Source of the DNA: Ensifer sp. BR816
GTDB taxonomy: Bacteria; Pseudomonadota; Alphaproteobacteria; Rhizobiales; Rhizobiaceae
NCBI RefSeq assembly: GCF_000378985.1
Contig: NZ_KB905371.1
Coordinates: 248,001 to 312,000 of the forward strand
Reading direction: 5' to 3'
DNA: 64,000 bases
Shown: in pieces, positions 47,478 through 57,395 of the stretch
How positions within the stretch are numbered: position 1 is the stretch's first letter
Layout of the letters: each line of letters starts with the position of its first letter
Program-made: the position numbers and the translations under genes
The notes under the pieces: generated by a model
Seen by the model: the letters and a program-made list of their open reading frames with translations, nothing else
Database searches by the model: none
What the model was told of the DNA's origin: nothing

Positions 47478-47828
47478 ACGCGGCAGCACGGCTACGAGGG
47501 AAGTGGCAATAATCGTTTTGACTGTTTCGGCGAAAGACTTGTGATGATGAGAGATGTGCCACGACTAACCTTCGGCAGATCATAATGCCAAAAACGCTCA
47601 ACAAATCTTTCTTTCCCGCATCCTGTCCTACGATCTGCGTTTCCAGCGCCTCGCGGATACCCCCAACTTTCGCAGATCTTTGACAGATCCGTCTTCGCGT
47701 CGCGAGCACGCTCTGCGCACTCCAGGCGTTCGGTAGTAAGCGAGGATGCGATGCCAAGTTACTCGATATTAATGAATTCGACGCGCTTGCTAAAGCATTT
47801 CAAGTTAACCCTTTTCACAAAGCTTAAG
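47478..47828. other. gene-poor gap after the HAD gene
   Basis: About 350 bp; no gene recognised. A terminator hairpin is possible near the left end but not clear by eye. Confidence 0.35.
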
Positions 47829-48527
47829 TCAACCAATGGCTGCCTCGACGTCTTCCGTATCGAGCGAATACCCAGCGCTTCGAACCGTACGAATATAATT
47901 AGGCTCACCGAACCTACTTAATGCTTTGCGCAAGCGACTCATGTGAACATCGATAGTGCGTAATTCAACATGTACGTTGCGGTCCCAGGCAGCGGCCAAC
48001 AGCTCACCGCGCGCAAATACTCTACGAGGACTTGCCAGGAGGTGCCGAAGGAGGCGATATTCGATGGGACTTAGATGTATACAGCGCCTGTGCCTATAGA
48101 CGCGATACGCGTCAAGGTCCATGACAATGTCAGCGAAACCGAGCACGTTTGAGCGGCCTTCTCGAGGAGGACGAAGGAGACGGCGCAATCTTGCTACGAA
48201 CTCGGCGGGCGAAAATGGCTTAACTAGGCATTCCGTCTTGTCCGCATGCACTTCTGCACCCTGCGCGGTTAGTAAAACTAAAACTGGCGCACTACATTTG
48301 CGTATACTTATGAAAACTTCATCGCGCGCAAGCATTGCCGACATATGGCTACCGAAGTCGCTCAGGACGATCAAATTGGGCTTTTCAGTTTCGGCAAGCA
48401 TAACCACTTCTTCAGGGTTTCTAGCGACTATAGCGGTAATTCCCTCATTTTCCACAATATGTTTCAGCAAATTTACATAGTCGATCTCCCCTCCGAGGAC
48501 GATCTTGTACCTTATCTCATGCCTCAT
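47829..48527 (-). CDS. OmpR-family response regulator without canonical phospho-Asp, possibly TtsI
   Basis: 232 residues. A receiver-like N-terminal half is followed by a winged-helix Trans_reg_C domain (LSPIEYRLLRHLLASPRRVF, VHMSRLRKALSRFGEPNYIR, TVRSAGYSLDTED). At the position of the phospho-acceptor the sequence reads LIVLSDFGSH, with Ser56 where Asp is expected. Rhizobial TtsI, the type III secretion regulator, is a PhoB-like protein of this length that also lacks a normal acceptor. I think this is a TtsI-like protein but cannot confirm it. No nod box seen upstream. Confidence 0.72.
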   Translation of the reverse strand: MRHEIRYKIVLGGEIDYVNLLKHIVENEGITAIVARNPEEVVMLAETEKPNLIVLSDFGSHMSAMLARDEVFISIRKCSAPVLVLLTAQGAEVHADKTECLVKPFSPAEFVARLRRLLRPPREGRSNVLGFADIVMDLDAYRVYRHRRCIHLSPIEYRLLRHLLASPRRVFARGELLAAAWDRNVHVELRTIDVHMSRLRKALSRFGEPNYIRTVRSAGYSLDTEDVEAAIG

Positions 48528-49180
48528 CTTAGATATCCGTCGTTAATCTAGATCGCGCATGCGGCTGTTCCGTTATGGATTGTGTAGTTGCCACTCGCCA
48601 CTCGGCGTCTTTGTGCCCTTTTAGAGGCGCTCTGTCCGACTTGGTCCTTGGCGGGCGGCCGGCAAGCCGCGCTCGGCGTACCTGTCGGATTGCCCGATCG
48701 GATAGATCTCCACACTAACCTTGGACTCGGTCAGACGCGGCTCAAAACCGCGCCTTCGTCACAAGATGATTGCCGAATCCATTTGAGGCCGGAGCGGCCT
48801 CTTCTCGACAAAGGCGCACGAACTTCGGCCGACTCGGCGGCACACGAGAGCGCTATCTTCACGTCGCTAGCTGCATTTTTGGACAGAGTGATCATAGGAC
48901 AAGTCTCCGTTTTCGCACTTCGGTTCGGATAGCCTTATGCATCCAGCGTGCCAGAAAAAGATATGCCTTTGAAACAAGAAGATAGTGAACTTGTAGCGGT
49001 GTCGGATACCCGACATCGCCAGAGGAATGTCAACACTCCTGCCATGGCCGACTTGAACCCGTTGAAACGAGGAATTGTTTGTATCAGAGAAAACGACGGC
49101 CTTGACGGCAGTTACTGCTTGGTTTGCCAAACTGCAGCAATAGATTAATCAAAAGACCACCCCCGCTTGGAGTGCGCCCC
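48528..49180. other. no recognisable gene upstream of the regulator
   Basis: About 650 bp. The minus-strand promoter for the response regulator must lie here. I looked for a nod box or a tts box and found none convincing. Confidence 0.4.
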
Positions 49181-49400
49181 TTAGGGTGGACAAGGATCAG
49201 GCACTGCTGATTTGCCAGTCTGCCGGATGTGTTGATCCTCGTACTGTTTGGGGCTCAAGTAGTCGAGCGCTGAATGGAGCCAGCGTTTGTTGTAGGCTTG
49301 CTCGATGAAGTGGGGAAGGAGTTCTGTGATGCGCTCGAAGCTTTCGAAAGCCATCGGACAGACCGTCCGGTGCTGCCGGCGGACAGGCAATCCAGCCGGC
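49181..49400 (-). pseudogene. IS3-family OrfB C-terminal remnant
   Basis: Minus-strand frame FERITELLPHFIEQAYNKRW, then LHSALDYLSPKQYEDQHIRQ: the conserved tail of IS3-family integrases (YNxxRLHSALGYLSP). The catalytic core is absent. Confidence 0.85.
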
Positions 49401-49563
49401 CAAATCGAAACCGTTCGCCTGACTTGAAGACCGGCAGATCGCAACTCCCGAAAATTCTCATCTGAAAGGTGAACGGGAACGGCCATTTCCTTTCCGAAGC
49501 AGCCTTCGCATCGAACTGTCGCTTCTGGACTGAATGGCAGATCATTGATCGTTTTGCTCGAGA
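49401..49563. other. short gap
   Basis: Nothing recognised. Confidence 0.3.
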
Positions 49564-50219
49564 TTACGAGTATCGCCTTCCAGCTTGCACCCGCAGGCTC
49601 TTAACTTCTCGCGCTTTACCATCAAATGCGATCTCGAAAAGCCAGAGCGGACCGCCGGTAATCCGGGCGTCCGACTGCAGCAATTTATCGAGGGTGCTGT
49701 TGGCTTTTTCAAACCTCACTAGGGGGTGGGCAGGATCCGGCCAAGCTGTCAGAACCCGGCGTTGGCCTTCCGAAAGCAGCCACCCTGCAGGGAGGAAGCC
49801 GTCCACTCCGGAAATGAAACAGCGGGTTGTGCGCAGGAAGCGTCCAATCCCCTCTGAAAGATCGACAAGCGGTCTAAAAGAGGGAAACTGAGCGATGGCG
49901 ACCCATTCTCCGCCGGTCACCCGCTGAAAGGATAGCGAAGGCTGAAGGAAAGGCCGCCATTCCTTATCAGATGTCGTCGTGAACTTGGGCTCAGCGGCAA
50001 AAAGTCCGCTGTACCGGCCGAGCCCTTGGATACGCGCTCGTTCCACAACCTTCCTGGTGTCACCCAACCAGGCCTTTGCACTCTGCCTTTTCTCGAGGTC
50101 TCTTACTATGCGCTCGAGTGTTGCGGGTGGGATCGCCCCTTGGGGCAGGGGAATCGCATTTGAATTTTTTGGTTGCATTTTGAGGGTAGCGGGATTCTTT
50201 GGATTGGCAGTTCGTTAGA
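49564..50219 (-). pseudogene. unknown large-protein gene, downstream fragment
   Basis: About 205 residues, apparently the continuation of the fragment at 51341-51937 beyond the ISAs1-family element. It contains TLERIVRDLEKRQSAKAWLG, GLGRYSGLFAAEPKFTTT and ITGGPLWLFEIAFDGKAREV. The frame ends at a stop shortly after RVQAGRRY. I do not recognise the family. The tone (many Trp and hydrophobic blocks, no signal peptide) suggests a large cytoplasmic protein, perhaps of an accessory or defence type, but this is speculative. Confidence 0.45.
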
Positions 50220-51340
50220 GGAGAGCTGCCATTCCCTGTCTTGAAAGTTGTTTCGGGGCGCTGCCTGACCCACGTGCCCGCAATGCCTCCCATCGGCTGG
50301 GCGACCTTGTCGTGATGATGGTGGCGGCGAGCCTGTGTGGGGCGACGACGGCGACGGAGTTCGCGCTGTTCGCCGAGAACCGCAAGTCTGCCCTGTCGCA
50401 ACTGATCGACTATGACAGCGCGCCCAGTCACGACACCTTCTCGCGGCTGTTACGCCTGATGGATCCAGACGCTTTTGCGCGGGCCTTCGCGGTGTTTGCG
50501 GCGGGCTTCAGCCAAGCGCTTGCCGAGATGGAAATTGGGGCAGGCCATGTCGTGGCACTTGACGGCAAGACGTTGCGGCGCGCCTATGAACGCGGTCAGG
50601 CGGCCAGTCCGCCGTTGACGGTCTCAGCCTTTGCCGCCGAGGCGCGCCTGTGCCTGGCAGCGGCGACACCGAACAGCGAGGAGAACGAGATCGAGGCGGC
50701 GATCAAGGTCGTGGAACTGCTTGATCTCACGGACAAAATCGTCACTGCCGACGCGCTTCACTGTCACCGCCGCATGGCGCAAGCCATCGTCGATCAGGGC
50801 GGAAACTATGTGCTCGCCCTGAAGGGAAATCGCCGCCACTGGCGCCAGAAGGCGCGCGAGATCCTGGCGGCGGTCGAGCCGGCAACGGCCGAGCACAGCA
50901 AGCTTAGCCATGGCCGCAACGAGTGGCGAAGGGCCGAGGTGGTGCCGACGCCCAAACCGCTCATGGTTGGCCATGCCGCCTTCCTGCGCATCACCTCCAA
51001 ACGCGACCAAGGCAAGCCGCTGACGCGCCTGTTCATGACCTCCACCCTGCTCACGCCCAAGCAGGCGCTCGCCATAACGCGCGCCCATTGGCAGGTCGAA
51101 AATGGCTTGCACTGGATGCTCGACGTTCATCTCCACGAAGACCTCAGCCGGGCGCGCAAAGACAATGCTCCAGCCAATCTCGCAATCATCACCCGTATCG
51201 CCCGCAACATCCTGCAGCGCATCGATGTCGACAAAACCCCCATCAGCCATCGCATCAAGAAATGCGCATGGAACGACGACTATCTCGTCAACGCTCTCGC
51301 CCATATGCGATAGCCCTGCCCCTTGGGAGGACAACTCTCC
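50220..51340 (+). mobile_element. ISAs1-family element (about 1.12 kb)
   Basis: Imperfect terminal repeats: left GGAGAGCTGCCATTCCC, right (minus strand) GGAGAGTTGTCCTCCCA. It carries one transposase gene. I could not find a matching target duplication at the two flanks, so the junctions may have been altered after insertion. Confidence 0.75.
50312..51313 (+). CDS. ISAs1-family transposase
   Basis: 333 residues as read from the ATG at 50312; the natural start may lie further upstream in another frame. Core motifs: VVALDGKTLRRAYERG (first DDE Asp), DKIVTADALHCHRRMAQAIV (second) and ITRAHWQVENGLHWMLDVHL (Glu). The C-terminal DNxPANLAIITRIARNIL is typical of ISAs1. The N-terminal DDE_Tnp_1-associated helix domain is partly missing. 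Confidence 0.88.
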   Translation: MMMVAASLCGATTATEFALFAENRKSALSQLIDYDSAPSHDTFSRLLRLMDPDAFARAFAVFAAGFSQALAEMEIGAGHVVALDGKTLRRAYERGQAASPPLTVSAFAAEARLCLAAATPNSEENEIEAAIKVVELLDLTDKIVTADALHCHRRMAQAIVDQGGNYVLALKGNRRHWRQKAREILAAVEPATAEHSKLSHGRNEWRRAEVVPTPKPLMVGHAAFLRITSKRDQGKPLTRLFMTSTLLTPKQALAITRAHWQVENGLHWMLDVHLHEDLSRARKDNAPANLAIITRIARNILQRIDVDKTPISHRIKKCAWNDDYLVNALAHMR

Positions 51341-51937
51341 CCCGCCGAGAAGGGCAACGGCGATGCGGCCAACCAATTCCTCCTGTTGAAGGAAGTTGCG
51401 AAAGCGGGAACTCCCCTCCCCTCGCGCGGCGATATAGCGCCCGATGGAGGCGGGCTCCTCTTTTATCCGCGCCGCTACACCGAAGCGCAATTGGTACAGC
51501 GACGAAGCCAGTTGCGTCTGCAGGTCCTTTGGAAGGATTGCGTGCGTGACAGGCCATGAAATAATTGAAAACCATTTTGCCCAGTTTCCCTGGGGACGAA
51601 AACCACGGTATGTACGGTGAAAATTAGCGAACCAGCTTCGCAACAGCCTGCGATCTGCGCGCCAAGTCCAAAGCGGAGTGCGGTTTTCGAAACTGGCCCA
51701 ATATTCTTGGCCGTCATAATCGTATCCGAGTTCAGCACCATAGACGACCCAGGCGAGCCAGTCGCGGCTAGGCCTTCCGTTATTCTGAAGTTGCCCGTGA
51801 AGATAGTTAGTTAGATTCGAGACCTCCGAAACATCGAGGCCGTGTTCGAGCGCAAACACGGGTAAGCCAGCAGCTTCGCGCGCCGCACGCAAAGCACCGA
51901 AATGTTTGTCCAGCCGTTCGCCCCAAGTTCCGGACAT
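51341..51937 (-). pseudogene. unknown large-protein gene, N-terminal fragment (split by ISAs1)
   Basis: About 199 residues starting SGTWGERLDKHFGALRAARE. It continues with a helical region (DWLAWVVYGAELGYDYDGQE) and RSWFANFHRTYRGFRPQGNW up to LVGRIAVALLG, where the ISAs1-family terminal repeat begins. Not recognised. The downstream fragment at 49564-50219 is on the same strand and is probably the same gene. Confidence 0.5.
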
Positions 51938-52348
51938 AATCCTCAGGTCCTAATTACAATGGATCGCTCTTTGGCAACGAAGGGAGTTGGCTGTCGGGCA
52001 CCAAAGATTTTGATGCCGGTGTTCCTCGTGCCCCCCGAATCGTTTCCACCTTACAATCAGTTGATCTGTTAATTTTAATTCTTGCAACTTATCGATGCGA
52101 CCACGGCATCAAAGACCATCGGCTAAAAGTTGAAGTGCGTGCAGAACCGATCGAGCGCGAGGTGGTTGGTGCGATCGCAGCGCATCGCATAAGCGACACG
52201 GCCGATGTGGTCGAAGGTGTCCCGCCCACGGGTTCATCTGCAAGTGTAGACGGATGAGTTTGAAAGATTCAGATGCAATTCTCCAAATCCCGGAACTGGA
52301 ACTTGGTTCATCCCTAATGGGTGTCACCCGAGGAAGAAACTCCATTTA
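51938..52348. other. no recognisable gene
   Basis: About 410 bp; the promoter of the broken unknown gene may lie at the left. Otherwise only short frames. Confidence 0.4.
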
Positions 52349-53399
52349 GAGCGGAACCCGATCTGATTGAATCGTTTTGGCTATGCAAATCAGTTTTGGT
52401 CTGATTCATAGACGTCCGCCGTGTGGAGGCGGCGGACCATGTCGAAGGCTTTATCGATGGATTTGCGGGTTCGGGTTTTGGCGGCGGTCGCGCAGGGCCT
52501 GTCGCACCGAGCTGCAGCGGCACGTTTTGGTGTGAGCGCTGCCAGTATCAGCCGCTGGCGCAGTCGTGAGCGAGAACAGGGCGACGCCCGGCCCAAAGCT
52601 CTTGGCGGCGATCGTCGCTCGGGTCGGATCGATGCACATATGAGTGTTATCGTCGAAGCCTTGGGCCCGGAGAAGGACGCTACCTTGGAAGAGGTACGCC
52701 AGCAGTCTGGCGGATCGGGGTCTCTTCTTCGGCTTCGGGACGATCCAGCGTTTCTTCAAGCGGCACAACATCACGCGCAAAAAAAGAGTGCGCATGCCTC
52801 GGAGCAAAACCGACCTGACATCCTGAAGCGGCGGCAAGACTGGTTCGACGGCCAACTTGACCTTGATCCGGAACGTCTCGTTTTTATCGATGAGACCTGG
52901 GCTTCCACCAACATGGCGCGCCGCTACGGTCGATGCCGCATAGGAGAACGCTTGCGGATCAGCGTCCCTCATGGTCACTGGAAAACGACAACCTTCATAG
53001 GCGCACTGACGGTGCGCGGCTTCATCGCCCCCTTTGTCATCGACAGGCCCATCAACCGCCTTTCGTTCGAGACTTACGTCGAGAAGGTGCTGCTGCCCGA
53101 GCTGCGCCCCCGTGACGTGGTCGTTATGGACAATCTCTCCAGCCACAAAGGGCCAAGGGTTCGCGAAATGATCGAAAGCGTTGGTGCGAAGCTAGAGTAC
53201 CTCCCGCCGTATAGCCCCGATTTCAACCCGATCGAAAACGCATTCTCAAAGCTCAAAGCCCTGCTGAGAAAAGCCGCCGAACGATCCATCGAGAGCCTCT
53301 GGACAACAATCGGGCGACTACTCCAACTCTTCACCCCAGACGAATGCCGCAACTATTTCGCAGCCGCAGGCTATGATGCAGCGTGATCGGATTCCGCTC
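52349..53399 (+). mobile_element. IS630-family element (1051 bp)
   Basis: Inverted repeats GAGCGGAACCCGATC (left) and GAGCGGAATCCGATC (right, minus strand), with TA flanking both ends (52347-52348 and 53400-53401). The right end abuts the end of the LuxR-type gene. Confidence 0.9.
52421..53386 (+). pseudogene. IS630 transposase, damaged in the first frame
   Basis: The frame looks continuous, but residues 95-125 (QSGGSGSLLRLRDDPAF) are not transposase sequence. The true sequence is in the next frame (LADRGLFFGFGTIQRFFKRH). An extra base near 52706 breaks frame A. The normal -1 programmed shift site, a run of seven A at 52779-52785, would return reading to the DDE frame (LVFIDETWASTNM, DVVVMDNLSSHKG, YSPDFNPIENAFSKLKALLR). 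The apparent single ORF is therefore an artefact of an indel plus the natural shift. Confidence 0.8.
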
Positions 53400-53402
53400 T
53401 AG

Positions 53403-54259
53403 ATGTCAATGATTCCTAATTTAAGTGCTTTCACAACCGCGACAGTTCTGCTAGTGCAATCCAGTTTATACATAGCTTTTTTTATATGGAACTTGACCGT
53501 ATTTTCAGAGATCCCAAGGATTCTTCCAACGTCCCACGACGACTTGCCTCTCGCAACCCAAAGAATGCAGTCCTTCTCTCTTAGGGAAAGCTCAGGCTCG
53601 TTTTCAATGCAGCCGTAGCTTCGCAAGGCGCCCAGCCTGATGTGAAAATGCAATGCAGACAGGTGTAACAGGGTGACAACTCTACTTGGAAGTTCACTGG
53701 TCGAGCGTTGGGCAAAGCTTATCATGGCAAAGTTGCCGTTGGGGCCGCGTAGCGGCACCGTGATGCCAGATTTCAAACCATATATTGAGGCCTCGTCGAA
53801 AATTCGTCGTTCATCTACGGTCGTGCTTACATCATTGTAAACGTCCTTCCATCGAAGGGCGCTCACGCTCTGTCGAATTTTCTTGATGATCGGATCGATC
53901 CTGTAATATCCCATATCCGAATACCGCTTCTTCCATGCGTCCGGATAGTTCAGCATGGACGGACAATCTTGGCATCGTGGCTCCAGGATTTTTCGGCTCG
54001 ATATCAGGGGGCTGTAAGCGATCCACGAGCAGTCGAACTTCCGCGCCAACGCAGCTAACAGATCGAACAACTGTTGAGAATGAACAACACCCTGCGTCTG
54101 GTCGAGAAATCGACCGAACTCAACCGCATATTTTTCATTCGGGGCGTTTGGGGACTGCGTTTCATAGAAACAAGGCTGCTGTTCGGCTGCTCTAGCCTTC
54201 TCTCCTCCGACTAGACTGATCGAAGCCACCCCCGAGCGATACATAGCTGTCTTTCCCAA
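53403..54259 (-). CDS. LuxR-family quorum-sensing-type regulator, orphan
   Basis: 285 residues. The N-terminal autoinducer-binding domain shows the typical spaced residues (CSWIAYSPL, GYYRIDPIIKK, SALRWKDVY, GLKSGITVPLRGPNG). The C-terminal GerE helix-turn-helix reads LSLREKDCILWVARGKSSWD and VGRILGISENTVKFHIKKAM. It should bind an acyl-homoserine lactone or related signal. No luxI-type synthase gene is in the window. An IS630 element lies directly after its stop codon, so its original downstream neighbour may have been lost. Confidence 0.9.
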
Positions 54260-55699
54260 TAGGCTGGTATCTTCGTTAAAGCTGACAAAGCTGCCGCTGA
54301 CAGAAGCTGCTCGATTGTGCAGTTGATTCGCGTTCCTTGTCGTCGTTGATTAAGAGGCAATCAAAAATCATGCCAAAATCACTGAGCGGAACAAGTTAAG
54401 ATGTTGCCAATTGATCGGCATCGAGCCAAATGTAGTCGGAACTCAGCCGTTTCAACTGATGGGGTTGTCTAGTCGCTGGTGGCCGCTTGCGGCGTCTCAT
54501 GCGCAAAAACCGTAGCGAGGAAGGCGAATACAACACGGCGGCCGCTCTTGCGGGCATGCGCCAACACATTGCACATGAGATGAGCCTAAGGCTTGTTGAG
54601 GAGGTCGGCTTTTCCAGCGCAACGTTGCAGCAGTGATGCTCGCAAACAAGGTTGCGCAATCGACTAAGCGGTTCTGCGAAAAGAACGATCTTCCGAGCGG
54701 CGCCTACAGGCTGCCGACAATGTTTGTGAGAAGGATTACCGGCGTTCGTAAGCACTGCAGTGCAATGGGACTATGAAACCGAGTTGTTGCTGCGGCTCTG
54801 AACGCGCGGATAGCAATCTTACCACGTATGCCCGTGAGACCAAATACGTTGAAGCAGACTGAACAGGTTACAATCCGACTTGCAACCCGGGCGGGCTATA
54901 CGTTCCACTGAGAACTGATGGGTGGCACCGCCAACTCGGCTGAGTTCCCGTCCACATTTTTTGAAGGCTTCTTGCGAAATGCCATCATGCGGCTCATGTC
55001 GAACGCAAAGACAACCATGTACCCGGCAGCGCCTTGAAAACGAATAAAAGCTTAGCCGGCACCGAAATTAGACAACCCCATTATTTCAGGTTTAGCGGAC
55101 AACCTTGCCTTTGTGCACCTATCTAGAATGGTAGTATTGTCATGAGGTATTCACTGATATTCACCAATTCTGTTGTGATTGAAAGATAAGGGCTTGGGCG
55201 TCCCGCATAGCTTGCCGGCGCGCTGTCGCTCATTTACTGCCTGAATCTTACGGGAAGCCTAGTGAACGCGACTATGAACCAGAATCGGACGTCCAGACTG
55301 TCGAACCGGTGGCGCGGCGAACGAAGTGCTATTGGTCGGATGCGGAGAAAGCGCAGACGGTTGAGAAACGCCAGTTCCTGAGGGCTCATATATGTGCGCT
55401 AAACGTCTCCGCGCTCAACGACGCCAATTGCGGCCTGGTGGGGTTGAAAATTGAACTGGGTCGAATGGCAACGGCTTCGCGACTTCATGAGCCTTATTCA
55501 GGCCTACAGGGCGTATCAGTTTTCCGTCCCACTTGGTTCAGCCGAAATCAACACTGTCATTGCAACCTCCTTGTGTAGAGTGCTGCTACGACGGAATGAA
55601 GCCGACCAATAGGTGTGGATCAAGTACGCCGAGCCGCTGGCCAAAGAAGCCGTACTCACCTGGCAATGATCACAACCTAACCACTGTGCGCAGGTCATC
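54260..55699. other. long gene-poor region with IS scraps
   Basis: About 1.4 kb. No intact gene. Near 55310 a frame reads ARRTKCYWSDAEKAQTVE, a possible IS66 tnpA start. The promoter of the LuxR-type gene lies at the left end; a lux-box-like inverted repeat was not obvious. Confidence 0.4.
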
Positions 55700-56971
55700 A
55701 TGGAACGGCAGAACTCATACTGCAATCTTTTGAAAATACCTAGCCTATTTCCCCTTATCCTTGCTGCTACTCTATCACGTCTGGCCGGGCGCATGTTCGT
55801 CCTCACATTGGTGTTGTTCGTGCTGGCGCGGTTTTCGTCGCCGGCTCTGGCCGGATGGCTTACATTTACAGCAATGGTTCCCGGCCTGATTGTAAGCCCT
55901 ATCGCGGGCGTTTTGCTTGATCACGTGGGGCCGACAATCGCGGTTAGGATCAATATGATCGCCAGCGCTGCCCTCATTGCCGCGATCAGCATCACGGGTT
56001 GGGCCGGTTGGTCCACACCGGCGGTCCTGTTCATCTTGGTGATGCTGTTTTCGCTCGCCGGTCCTTTGGGCGCCGCGGGAACCCGCACTCTGCTGCCGCG
56101 ACTCGTTCCGTCGCACCTGCTTGATCGGGCTAATGCACTGGACACCGCGGTCTTTGCCATCGTCGATATCACAGGGCCGGCGATGGCGGGTGTGGTCGTA
56201 GCCTGGCTAGGGCCGGAAACTGCAATGTCGATAATCGCGGTGGCCTATGCAGGTGCGGTGGTCTGCTTGTCTCACGTCCAACGCTTGCCGGGAGTGGCTT
56301 CCACACAGACATCTTTCCTGCGCCAAGCAATCGAGGGCATTCATATGGTAGCGCGGCAACCTACGTTACGCGGCTTGGCCGTCTCCTATTCACTGTATCA
56401 AATCACATGGGGCACCCTTCACGTGGTGGTTCCGGTGTTCGTGGCCGATCACTACGCCGCGGCGGCAGGCAGTTCAGTAATAGGGCTTTTGTGGGCTGCG
56501 ATGGGTGTCGCCGGAGGTGTCGGTGCGCTCTTCGCCGGACATATGCGAACCACTGGACGCGAGCGCCACGTTATGGCTGCCGGAATGGTTGTCACCGGCT
56601 TTGCGGCATGGCCGACTGCGGCGGAGTTCGGATTCGGTGGTCTAGCAATCGGCCTGATGGTCGTTGGCGTGATGTCCGGCCCTATTGATGTCGCGATGCT
56701 GACATTGCGCCAACGGCGCACCAACCCACAACAGCTTGGCCGTGTAATGTCCATTTCGATGAGCCTAAACGTCGCAGGTTTCCCGCTGGGCTCGGTAATT
56801 GCAGGAATGGTGATCACGGAATCGTTGTCGACTACATTCGTTTTGGCTGGGATCGCCTCTGTCGCTGCGGCCATCGCAACCATCTCTATCCCTCCCGATT
56901 CAACGCCACCTGAAGCCCGTTGCTGTAAATTCGCTCTTCACAGTAGCCGAAGAAGCTGGAAGGGGTTCTAG
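55700..56971 (+). CDS. major facilitator superfamily exporter (EntS/MFS_3-like)
   Basis: 423 residues with 11-12 hydrophobic segments. The early SRLAGRMFVLTLVLFVLARF, the loop GVLLDHVGPTIAVRINMIAS, and the mid-protein AGTRTLLPRLVPSHLLDRAN fit the MFS_3 branch that exports siderophores and drugs. No specific substrate can be named. It may export the product of the carbamoyltransferase cluster, but there is no direct link. The C-terminal about 25 residues (after PPDSTPPEARC) may be foreign read-through. Confidence 0.85.
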   Translation: MERQNSYCNLLKIPSLFPLILAATLSRLAGRMFVLTLVLFVLARFSSPALAGWLTFTAMVPGLIVSPIAGVLLDHVGPTIAVRINMIASAALIAAISITGWAGWSTPAVLFILVMLFSLAGPLGAAGTRTLLPRLVPSHLLDRANALDTAVFAIVDITGPAMAGVVVAWLGPETAMSIIAVAYAGAVVCLSHVQRLPGVASTQTSFLRQAIEGIHMVARQPTLRGLAVSYSLYQITWGTLHVVVPVFVADHYAAAAGSSVIGLLWAAMGVAGGVGALFAGHMRTTGRERHVMAAGMVVTGFAAWPTAAEFGFGGLAIGLMVVGVMSGPIDVAMLTLRQRRTNPQQLGRVMSISMSLNVAGFPLGSVIAGMVITESLSTTFVLAGIASVAAAIATISIPPDSTPPEARCCKFALHSSRRSWKGF

Positions 56972-57395
56972 AGCATCGGATTGAAATCCGGAATCGACAG
57001 ATTGAACTATCCCGCTGACGCGGAAGCGGTGGGCATTTGTAGGCGCGATCTCCTAGTGGGATGTTGGGGTGGGAACCAACCCTGACTAGTGGTCCCCACC
57101 TAACATAAGAGTCCTCTCTGATTGGGGTCATTTTGGTCAAGCCACTCCTGCACTTTTTTCTGGACCGTCCCGTAGATCACTCGCTTCTCTTCGCGGTCGG
57201 CGCTCTGGCCGCCGCATGATGGGGTCAGGAGAGCGAGGCGTCTCAATCTGTTTCACGACCTTGCCGAGTTTTGACCGGCAGGTTCGGGACTCTTAACGAG
57301 ATCGCCTCGCCCGTCGTCCCCACGGAACGATTCAGGCATCGCCCTTTCGGGCAAAAGCTTTGTTCGTGTTGCGCGTTCCTTTGATTGGTCTTGAT
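56972..57395. other. gap between MFS gene and IS110
   Basis: About 420 bp without a gene; the right part probably belongs to the IS110 element. Confidence 0.4.

Noticed and set aside
48588..48932. 114-codon plus-strand frame with protein-like stretches
   Set aside because: No recognisable family, no start signal and it overlaps the likely promoter region of the response regulator.
48528..48960. Possible nod box or tts box upstream of the TtsI-like gene
   Set aside because: No stretch matched enough of either consensus on the minus strand.
54396..54755. 119-codon minus-strand frame
   Set aside because: No homology, rich in Arg/Ser as expected for a chance high-GC frame, and no ribosome-binding site.
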